Below, piece after piece: positions 7,310 through 12,566 of a DNA stretch of 12,566 nt. The stretch's first letter is position 1. Every line of letters begins with the position of its first letter. Source of the stretch: Flavisolibacter sp. (GTDB lineage Bacteria > Bacteroidota > Bacteroidia > Chitinophagales > Chitinophagaceae); NCBI GenBank assembly GCA_025936195.1, contig JAICTW010000014.1, positions 1 to 12,566 on the forward strand. Direction: 5' to 3'. The notes beneath the pieces were generated by a model. It was not told the origin of the DNA. It made no database searches and was given only the letters and a program-made list of their open reading frames with translations. Position numbers and translations under genes: made by a program.

Positions 7310-7864
7310 ATGCAGATGTATTTCATTGCTATTGTGCTTCCGCAGCATCTTGATGAAAAAATAATGAAGTACAAAAACATGATGCTGGAGAAATACCATT
7401 GTAAAGTAGGATTGAAATCGCCGGCACATATTACACTGGTTCCGCCATTCTGGATGGAAGAAGAAAAAGAACAACAACTGAAATCAGACGTCAAAGCATT
7501 GAGTCACCGTTTTCATTCTTTTCCAATTGAAACCAATCATTTCTCCGCCTTCAAACCAAGGACCATTTTTGTGGCGGTTGCTCCCAATGAATTATTGGAT
7601 GAAATAAAAAAAGCAACAGACGAACTTTTCAGAAACAATTCTTTTTACAATATAAAAGTTGATACAAGGGCCTTTCATCCACACATCACCATTGCCACAA
7701 GAGATATTTACAAAAAATTTTTTTTTGAGATCTGGCCCTGGTTTGCAGAACAAAAATTTCGGGAACAATGGACAGCAGAAGGCTTATCGCTGTTGCGGCA
7801 CAATAAAAAAAATTGGGATGTTGTTTTTACATCCCAATTCAATTCATTAGAAGAAAATGTTTAA
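7310..7864 (+). CDS. 2H phosphoesterase (2'-5' RNA ligase / cyclic phosphodiesterase family)
   Basis: 184 aa with the two HxT motifs that define the 2H superfamily: H40-I-T42-L and H125-I-T127-I. Each sits in its usual setting, SPAHITLVPPF and AFHPHITIAT, and the N-terminus MYFIAIVLP is typical. Known members hydrolyse or form 2'-5' or 2',3'-cyclic phosphodiester bonds in RNA (ThpR, LigT); the bacterial physiological substrate is usually unknown. Three ATGs compete at 7271, 7310 and 7316. The first would add MVFSFVYNLKPDF, which is not part of the conserved fold, so 7310 is chosen, with 7316 almost as likely. The gene is probably co-transcribed with the lipoprotein gene. Its last codons contain the terminator of the opposing gene (7805-7837), and its TAA abuts that gene's stop codon. 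Confidence 0.88.
   Translation: MQMYFIAIVLPQHLDEKIMKYKNMMLEKYHCKVGLKSPAHITLVPPFWMEEEKEQQLKSDVKALSHRFHSFPIETNHFSAFKPRTIFVAVAPNELLDEIKKATDELFRNNSFYNIKVDTRAFHPHITIATRDIYKKFFFEIWPWFAEQKFREQWTAEGLSLLRHNKKNWDVVFTSQFNSLEENV
7805..7837 (-). terminator. Intrinsic terminator embedded in the opposing coding sequence
   Basis: ACATCCCAA (7829-7837) pairs perfectly with TTGGGATGT (7813-7821) across a 7-base loop, and on the minus strand the stem is followed by eight T (7812-7805). Flanking A/T pairs can lengthen the stem. The T-run exists only for minus-strand transcripts, so it terminates the 7865-8275 gene about 28 bases after its stop, while also encoding residues near the C-terminus of the 2H phosphoesterase. 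Confidence 0.88.
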
Positions 7865-8275
7865 TTAAAAATCAAATAGCGAGCCGGGAAGAAGTAAAAG
7901 TTCATCGTTGTCATTCATTTCCACATTCAGCATACAACCTCCTTCTGGTTGAATGACTACTTTTTCTTTCGTTACCTTTTTCAGGCCTTCTTTTTCAAAG
8001 ACCAATTTATAAGTGCCGGCTTTTAATTCGGTAAAGGAATAATTTCCGTTAGCATCCGTATAAACTACTTTTTCTTTTTTAGTAGCCGAATAAGCTGTTA
8101 CCGTTACGTTGCTCAATGGTTTTTTAGAGTCTGCATGGATAACACCTCCGGCAATATCACTCTTTTTGGTTTCATTGTTTAAACCATTTATAGCGGAAGA
8201 AAAGGTAGTGTTTGCACGGGTTGTAACAGCAGCAGTGGTGAAAACTAGCGTCAGGAAAAGCAATTTGAATTTCAT
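7865..8275 (-). CDS. Small secreted protein with a carboxypeptidase-regulatory-like domain
   Basis: 136 aa. A Sec signal peptide is clear: MKFKLLFLTLVFTTAAVTTRA, with likely cleavage after A21. After a short linker, residues about 40-118 form a single beta-sandwich of the carboxypeptidase D regulatory-like type, with IAGGVIHADSKKPLSNVTV, then TDANGNYSFTELKAGTYKL and a closing strand. In Bacteroidota this domain is usually the N-terminal part of TonB-dependent receptors or large surface proteins; here it stands alone with no barrel, enzyme or obvious sorting domain. A single cysteine is at 114. It probably resides in the periplasm or outside the cell. It is 36 bases downstream of the nitronate monooxygenase gene on the same strand and may share its transcript or use a weak TGCATTTG box at 8298-8305. 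Function unknown. Confidence 0.85.
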   Translation of the reverse strand: MKFKLLFLTLVFTTAAVTTRANTTFSSAINGLNNETKKSDIAGGVIHADSKKPLSNVTVTAYSATKKEKVVYTDANGNYSFTELKAGTYKLVFEKEGLKKVTKEKVVIQPEGGCMLNVEMNDNDELLLLPGSLFDF

Positions 8276-8311
8276 TGGTTTATTCTTAATAGGTGATCAA
8301 ATGCACCTTTC

Positions 8312-9313
8312 TCACAATTTAAAATTAGTATTTTTTAATGGATATTGTAAACCATCCATAAATTCTTTCCATATATTTTCAATGATCTTACCGGCAGGAA
8401 GAATATCATCAAGCAGAGCACTTACCTGACCAATTTCCAATTCGCCTTCCTCCAGATCACCCTCGTACATTCCTCTCTTGGCTCTTGCCCTTCCAAGCAA
8501 TTCTTTTAACTCGGCTTCGTTTGCACCTTTTGATTCTGCTTCCAGTATTTGCTGAAAGAACTTGTTTTTCATAAGTCGCACCGGCGTCAGCTTTTTTAAG
8601 GACAAATGAGTATCGCCTTCCGCTGCATTGATCACCGCCTGCTTGAAATTAATATGTGATGAAGCTTCTTCACTCGCCACGAACCTTGTTCCCATTTGTA
8701 CGCCTTCTGCTTCTAATACCATAGCCGCCAGCATTTGTCGGCCGGTAGCAATACCGCCTGCAGCAATTACGGGAATAGAAACGGCTTCGGTGACAGCGGG
8801 TATCAACACCATTGTTGTAGTTTCTTCTCTTCCATTGTGTCCACCGGCTTCAAAACCTTCTGCAACTACGGCATCGCATCCTGCTTCCTGTGCCTTCAAC
8901 GCAAATTTGCTGCTGCTTACTACATGCACTACCGTAATACCGTGTTGTTTCAAATGTGGTGTCCAGGTTTTTGGATTGCCTGCAGAGGTGAAAACAATTT
9001 TTACGCCTTCTTCTATTGCAATTTGAATATGCTTATCAATATCCGGATAAAGCAAAGGAATGTTTACACCAAAAGGTTTATGAGTTGCTGCTTTGCATTT
9101 TTGAATATGCTCACGAAAAGTTTCAGGATACATGCTACCGGCGCCAATCAATCCCAAGGCACCGGCATTGCTTACGGCACTTGCTAACTTCCATCCGCTG
9201 GCCCAAATCATTCCGGCCTGAATGATGGGATAATCAATTTTGAAAAGCTGAGCGATTCTCCCTTTCCCTGGGAGATTTAGATTTGATCTGTCTTTATTTA
9301 TTTTACCAGCCAT
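8312..9313 (-). CDS. Nitronate monooxygenase / FabK-like FMN-dependent oxidoreductase
   Basis: 333-aa TIM-barrel flavoprotein of the nitronate monooxygenase/enoyl-ACP reductase II family. Visible features are the N-terminal PIIQAGMIWASG at 29-40, the FMN-contact loop GLIGAGSMYPE at 54-64, FTSAGNPKTW at 108-117, the EAGGHNG motif with the catalytic-type H159, AAGGIATGRQ at 184-193 and GVQMGTRF at 204-211, which together bind FMN phosphate. Nitronate monooxygenases oxidise toxic alkyl nitronates such as propionate 3-nitronate; FabK reduces enoyl-ACP in fatty acid synthesis. The two cannot be separated reliably here. The AGGHNGREETTT form is what I recall for Bacteroidota proteins annotated as nitronate monooxygenase, so that name is preferred. 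Start is the ATG at 9313; no good Shine-Dalgarno is seen. Acts in the cytoplasm. Confidence 0.88.
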   Translation of the reverse strand: MAGKINKDRSNLNLPGKGRIAQLFKIDYPIIQAGMIWASGWKLASAVSNAGALGLIGAGSMYPETFREHIQKCKAATHKPFGVNIPLLYPDIDKHIQIAIEEGVKIVFTSAGNPKTWTPHLKQHGITVVHVVSSSKFALKAQEAGCDAVVAEGFEAGGHNGREETTTMVLIPAVTEAVSIPVIAAGGIATGRQMLAAMVLEAEGVQMGTRFVASEEASSHINFKQAVINAAEGDTHLSLKKLTPVRLMKNKFFQQILEAESKGANEAELKELLGRARAKRGMYEGDLEEGELEIGQVSALLDDILPAGKIIENIWKEFMDGLQYPLKNTNFKL

Positions 9314-9557
9314 TTTATTTGGAGACGCAAAAGAACAATTTATTTGTGAGTGACTGAAGTTTGAGTGAATGGTCTTGTATGCTGAAAAAAATTAGTGAAT
9401 GTTGAAATATGCCATGGCGTTTTAGCGCACAGAAAACAACAGACGATGAATATAGCAATGCAGATGGTGACAACAACAAGAAACGAACTGCTTTAAAGAA
9501 CAGCTGAGAAAAGAAAAGTCTCTGCGACCTAAGTTTCCCTACCGGGGGCAGGGGGCC
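9314..9557. other. Gene-poor intergenic stretch
   Basis: This 244-bp gap between two same-strand genes holds no convincing gene. It contains short GAGTGA/GTGAATG near-repeats at about 9346-9403 and a 32-codon + strand open frame at 9409-9507 of doubtful status. A GTCTCTGCG 9-mer at 9518-9526 recurs at 10990-10998. A C/G-rich tract at 9542-9557 runs into the stop of the nucleotidyltransferase gene. A one-mismatch -7 box for the nitronate monooxygenase gene (TTCTTTTG on the minus strand) lies at 9328-9335. Confidence 0.5.
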
Positions 9558-10550
9558 TTACCCCAAATCAATATCCGTATTGTCGCCAATATTCAATGTT
9601 CTTGTTTCACCTCTTATCGTTGTGTCGCTTCCGATCAATGAAAAATCAAGGACGATGTCATACAAATTGGAGAAGGAACCAATGATGGAACTTTTAATGA
9701 TGGAGTAATCAATTTCTGTATTGTCGCCGATAGTAACATTAGGACCGACAATAGAGTTTTTGATAGCGCAGTTTTTACCAATGCTCACCGGCTGAATTAA
9801 AACCGTGTTCTCGTATTGAGGGCATTGCTCCGTACGTGAATTGAACTTTTTTAAAAGTGTGGCATTAGATTCCAGTAAGGTTTCCCTTTTTCCACAATCG
9901 AACCAGCTATCCACTTTAAACGGTTTGAAAGCGGCGCCTTTTTTTATCATACAGTCCAGCGCATCGGTAATGGAATATTCGCCGTGTGTTTTGAGGCCGC
10001 CTTTGATATTCGCATCCAAACATTGAAATAATAATTCCGATTCCTTGATCTTGTACACACCAACCAAAGCCATGTTTGATTTTGGAATTTGCGGCTTCTC
10101 CACTACATGCGTAATCTGATGAGCCTCGTCCATTTCGGCTACACCAAAATTCCTGGGATCATCCACTTTCTTCACACCGATCATGGAGGTGGGGCTGTTG
10201 ATAACTTCGGCAACATTGTATTCGCAAATGGTATCACCCAATACAATGATCACTTCATCACCGGCAACAATGCTGCGGGTTAAACGCACAGCATGACCGA
10301 TGCCCTGCCTGTCGTTCTGATAAACAAAATGTGCTGTGATCTGCGGATACAAAGCTTTAACGTAATCCTGAATTTTTTCACCGAGATAGCCAACAATAAA
10401 AATGAATTCATTGACGCCGGCATCTTTCAACTGATCAACGATAATGCTTAAAACGGTTTTGCCGGCAAGGGGAATTAATGCTTTCGGTTGCGTATAGGTA
10501 TGAGGTCTTAATTTTGTTCCGGCTCCTGCTACAGGTATAATTGCTTTCAT
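9558..10550 (-). CDS. Sugar-1-phosphate nucleotidyltransferase with left-handed beta-helix tail
   Basis: 330 aa, cytoplasmic. The N-terminal pyrophosphorylase domain (about 1-235) has the signature GAGTKLRPHTYTQPKALIPL (9-28), with catalytic R15 and K23. It continues with VLGDTI (103-108), whose D106 should bind Mg2+, then EKP (151-153) and DSWFDCGK (214-221). The C-terminal 90 residues form hexapeptide repeats (for example SIGKNC, VTIGDN, NIGDNT) of the left-handed beta-helix type. Such enzymes join a sugar-1-phosphate to an NTP to make the activated sugar. Relatives are labelled glucose-1-phosphate thymidylyltransferase or mannose-1-phosphate guanylyltransferase; the nucleotide and sugar cannot be decided here. 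The GTKLRP variant in place of GTRLRP keeps the catalytic arginine. It is a stand-alone gene with no perfect TAnnTTTG upstream. The product could feed the epimerase and glycosyltransferase encoded earlier in the window. Confidence 0.9.
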   Translation of the reverse strand: MKAIIPVAGAGTKLRPHTYTQPKALIPLAGKTVLSIIVDQLKDAGVNEFIFIVGYLGEKIQDYVKALYPQITAHFVYQNDRQGIGHAVRLTRSIVAGDEVIIVLGDTICEYNVAEVINSPTSMIGVKKVDDPRNFGVAEMDEAHQITHVVEKPQIPKSNMALVGVYKIKESELLFQCLDANIKGGLKTHGEYSITDALDCMIKKGAAFKPFKVDSWFDCGKRETLLESNATLLKKFNSRTEQCPQYENTVLIQPVSIGKNCAIKNSIVGPNVTIGDNTEIDYSIIKSSIIGSFSNLYDIVLDFSLIGSDTTIRGETRTLNIGDNTDIDLG

Positions 10551-10654
10551 GCGGTTCTATTTTGACGGCTCTTTACACTTGGTCTCTCTGCTGCCATCAT
10601 GAACAGTTGATAATAAAAAGCGGGTGAAATTAAGGATTTTACTGTAAACAACTA

Positions 10655-10688
10655 TTTGGCTCTGCTAAATGCAGCAACCTTATTTTTG
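10655..10688 (+). promoter_or_regulatory. Orphan Bacteroidota-type promoter
   Basis: TATTTTTG at 10681-10688 matches TAnnTTTG perfectly, and TTTG at 10655-10658 lies 22 bases upstream, close to the usual 19-21. This is the best two-part promoter match I found in the window. No start codon with a usable frame follows within 100 bases, so it may drive a small RNA or a long glyA leader of about 530 bases. Confidence 0.45.
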
Positions 10689-10914
10689 TGCCCGTAATTT
10701 TAAAGCGGTCGTAAAAAGAAGAAAGAAAAATTGTTTGGCTGAGACGATTGTTGTTGATGTTAAATAGGGAAGAGCTTTAATTACACAGTTCTTTATTTTA
10801 TGTACTTAGCTGCATTGCTACTGTAATCGCTTGTTGCGTCGCACTCTTGTATTACAACAAGTTTATTGAACATTGTGGAAGGGTCATTATAAAATTCAAC
10901 AGTTTCCTATTCGA

Positions 10915-11019
10915 AGTTTTCAGCGGCGCAAAGAGCACAAAGGAGGCGCAAAAATCATGGGAGGAAGATTCTTCGTGTTCTTTGCGAATGTCTCTGCGTT
11001 CTTTGCGTGCCTAAAAACT
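10915..11019. repeat. ~105-bp imperfect inverted repeat with CGCAAAG motifs
   Basis: The left arm (10915-10952) contains CGCAAAGAGCACAAAGG and a second CGCAAA. The right arm (10981-11019) is its approximate reverse complement with CTTTGCG, CTCTGCG and TTTGCG. In the core, about 20 of 27 aligned positions match; in the outer part, 15 of 19. The centre holds the small palindrome GAAGATTCTTC. No transposase gene is present. It looks like a degenerate dispersed intergenic element capable of a long hairpin. Confidence 0.65.
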
Positions 11020-11053
11020 CTTGAATAAAGGATTGTTAAAATCAGTAGTGAAC

Positions 11054-11071
11054 GTCGAATATGTCGAATAG
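11054..11071. repeat. Tandem 9-bp repeat
   Basis: GTCGAATAT at 11054-11062 is followed directly by GTCGAATAG at 11063-11071. It lies 34 bases after the inverted-repeat element and may be the remnant of another short repeat family. Confidence 0.45.
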
Positions 11072-11177
11072 AATTACTGAACGTACAAGTGACACAACAG
11101 AACTCAAATAATAGCAATTCAGTTTGGCTAATAAAAATTCTAATTAGCCCAACCAAAGCACAACTTTTTTTCGACAA

Positions 11178-11185
11178 CAACTTTG
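11178..11185 (+). promoter_or_regulatory. Possible -7 box for glyA
   Basis: CAACTTTG differs from TAnnTTTG at one position and lies 39 bases before the glyA ATG. No -33 TTG is found at normal spacing. An imperfect hairpin at 11124-11152 (TTGGCTAAT with ATTAGCCCAA) sits just upstream. Weak evidence. Confidence 0.3.
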
Positions 11186-11224
11186 ATATAAACATATCCT
11201 CATAAAGAAAACTTCAAAATCATC

Positions 11225-12508
11225 ATGCAAAGAGATCAGCAAGTATTTGACATCATTCACAAAGAACTGGAACGTCAGCGTCATGGAATAGAATTGATCG
11301 CATCGGAAAATTTTACTTCACTTCAGGTAATACAGGCCATGGGCAGTGTCATGACTAATAAATATGCCGAAGGTTATCCCGGCAGAAGATATTACGGAGG
11401 CTGCGAGTTTGTTGATGAATCGGAGCAACTGGCGATAGACCGTATCAAAAAAGTTTTCAATTGCGAATATGCCAATGTGCAACCGCACAGCGGTGCACAG
11501 GCCAATGCAGCAGTGATGCTGGCCATACTGAAACCCGGTGATAAAATTTTGGGATTGGACCTGAGCATGGGCGGACATTTAACGCATGGCTCTCCCGTGA
11601 ACTTCAGTGGTAAATTATATCAGCCACATTTTTATGGTGTTCATAAAGACACAGGCCTGGTGAACTATGAACAAATGGAAGAAGTGGCGAGAAAAGAAAA
11701 ACCTCAACTGATCATTTGCGGAGCATCTGCGTACAGCCGCGATTGGGATTATACCCGCATCAGAAAGATTGCGGACGAGGTAGGCGCTTTTGTAATGGCT
11801 GATATTGCGCATCCTGCCGGACTGATTGCAAAAGGCTTGTTGAACTCTCCTTTTGATCATTGCCATTTTGTTACATCCACTACACATAAAACCCTGCGAG
11901 GTCCACGTGGCGGAATTATTTTAATGGGAAAGGATTTTGAAAATCCATTTGGATTGAAAGATGTGAAAGGCAACGTTCGCATGATGAGCAATTTAATGGA
12001 CATGGCTGTATTTCCCGGCACTCAGGGCGGTCCGTTGGAACATGTGATCGCAGCAAAGGCTATTGCATTTGGAGAAATACTGACCGATGAATTTACACAA
12101 TATGCAAGGCAGATACTAAGCAATGCGCAGGCGATGGCCAGGGCATTTGTTGACAAGGGATATAACATCATCAGCGGCGGAACCGATAATCATTTAATGC
12201 TGATTGATCTTCGTAATAAAAATCTTACAGGAAAAAAAGCACAGGAAACTTTGGACAAAGCACACATCACACTCAATAAAAACGCAGTGCCTTTTGATGA
12301 TAAAAGCCCGTTTGTAACATCAGGTATTCGCGTAGGTGTTCCGGCTATTACCACAAGAGGCATGAAAGAAAAGGAGATGCAAACCGTAGTTGATCTTATT
12401 GATAAGGTATTGATGAATATTGATGATGCTTCGGTGGTAAGCTCAGTAGCTGATGATGTTCACCAGTTCATGAAACAATTTCCTTTGTATCCCGAATTAG
12501 GTTCGTAA
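11225..12508 (+). CDS. glyA: Serine hydroxymethyltransferase
   Basis: PLP-dependent cytoplasmic enzyme that interconverts serine and glycine with transfer of a one-carbon unit to tetrahydrofolate, supplying purine, thymidylate and methionine synthesis. The 427-aa length is normal. Visible motifs are ELIASENF at 23-30, [16 protein letters not shown] at 44-59, the QPHSGAQAN phosphate-binding loop at 86-94, DIAHPAGL at 193-200 with D193 and H196 around the cofactor, and the PLP lysine K222 in [22 protein letters not shown] (263-270) is also conserved. The segment at about 240-262 between the PLP lysine and FPGTQGGP is longer than in E. coli GlyA. The ATG at 11225 gives the standard N-terminus. 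No gene partner lies in the window. The 58 bases after its stop show no terminator before the window ends. Confidence 0.98.
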   Translation: MQRDQQVFDIIHKELERQRHGIELIASENFTSLQVIQAMGSVMTNKYAEGYPGRRYYGGCEFVDESEQLAIDRIKKVFNCEYANVQPHSGAQANAAVMLAILKPGDKILGLDLSMGGHLTHGSPVNFSGKLYQPHFYGVHKDTGLVNYEQMEEVARKEKPQLIICGASAYSRDWDYTRIRKIADEVGAFVMADIAHPAGLIAKGLLNSPFDHCHFVTSTTHKTLRGPRGGIILMGKDFENPFGLKDVKGNVRMMSNLMDMAVFPGTQGGPLEHVIAAKAIAFGEILTDEFTQYARQILSNAQAMARAFVDKGYNIISGGTDNHLMLIDLRNKNLTGKKAQETLDKAHITLNKNAVPFDDKSPFVTSGIRVGVPAITTRGMKEKEMQTVVDLIDKVLMNIDDASVVSSVADDVHQFMKQFPLYPELGS

Positions 12509-12566
12509 TTATTTGGAATTTTCGAGTAGTTTTCAGGAAGGTTTTAAATCAGTTTGTTATGATCCA

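Larger units (their letters stand above)
10551..11224. other. 674-bp intergenic region between divergent genes
   Basis: I find no protein-coding gene here. From left to right it contains a + strand promoter-like pair at 10655-10688, a weak hairpin at 10770-10793, an inverted-repeat element at 10915-11019, a tandem 9-mer at 11054-11071, an imperfect hairpin at 11124-11152 and a possible glyA -7 box at 11178-11185. No tRNA or rRNA signature is visible. The region is AT-rich and frames are broken by stops. Confidence 0.6.

Noticed and set aside
7040..7477. 145-residue minus-strand frame opposite the lipoprotein and phosphoesterase genes
   Set aside because: Its phenylalanine- and histidine-rich composition is typical of an antisense shadow, and it overlaps two better-supported genes.
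8735..9187. 150-residue plus-strand open frame opposite the nitronate monooxygenase gene
   Set aside because: Lies entirely within a well-supported gene on the other strand and has the cysteine- and serine-rich composition of an antisense shadow.
9541..9557. Possible G-quadruplex in the GGGGG-containing tract
   Set aside because: Only two long G-runs are present on the plus strand, so a standard four-tract quadruplex cannot form within it.
10920..11195. 91-residue minus-strand open frame upstream of glyA
   Set aside because: It runs through the inverted-repeat element, has low-complexity cysteine- and leucine-rich composition, and shows no start context or family resemblance.
1..12566. CRISPR array, tRNA, rRNA, insertion sequence or defence system
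   Set aside because: No regularly spaced repeats, no tRNA T-loop signature in a gene-free stretch, no transposase or integrase, and no recognised defence genes were found by reading both strands.

Overview
The window reads as an ordinary chromosomal segment of a member of the Bacteroidota, probably near Chitinophagaceae. The phylum call rests on four things. SecA is very long (1109 aa) with an enlarged nucleotide-binding region and a C-terminal zinc motif. Several TAnnTTTG-type -7 promoter boxes are present and Shine-Dalgarno sequences are generally absent. The intergenic DNA is AT-rich and holds degenerate inverted or tandem repeats. The encoded proteins (DPM1/GtrB-like glycosyltransferase, nitronate monooxygenase/FabK-like flavoprotein, nucleotidyltransferase with LbH tail) look like those of that phylum. 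The family-level placement is an inference from remembered similarity, not a computed result.

Layout. At the left edge is the last 14 codons of an unidentified + strand gene, followed by a bidirectional terminator shared with a convergent PAP2 phosphatase gene (-). That gene is divergent from a nucleotide-sugar epimerase gene (+). The epimerase gene converges on a membrane glycosyltransferase gene (-) across a 79-bp inverted repeat. Next comes secA (-), with its own terminator and a long leader. Facing away from secA are a lipoprotein gene and a 2H-phosphoesterase gene (+). These converge, stop codon against stop codon, on a small secreted beta-sandwich protein gene and a nitronate monooxygenase-like gene (-). 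A sugar-1-phosphate nucleotidyltransferase gene (-) follows. A 674-bp gene-poor region with a ~105-bp imperfect inverted repeat and an orphan promoter then leads to glyA (+).

How the genes fit together. secA (protein export) and glyA (one-carbon metabolism) are housekeeping. The PAP2 phosphatase, UDP-glucuronate-epimerase-like protein, polyprenyl-phosphate glycosyltransferase-like protein and nucleotidyltransferase could all serve envelope glycan or lipid-linked sugar synthesis, but they lie on different strands and in separate transcription units, so a joint pathway is only inferred. The lipoprotein and 2H-phosphoesterase genes are probably co-transcribed.

I found no CRISPR array, tRNA, rRNA, prophage, insertion sequence or defence system. 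The noteworthy material is in the non-coding architecture: a terminator embedded in an opposing gene, inverted-repeat elements between genes, short-leader promoters, and a promoter without an obvious gene. I do not see strong evidence of a new biological system.
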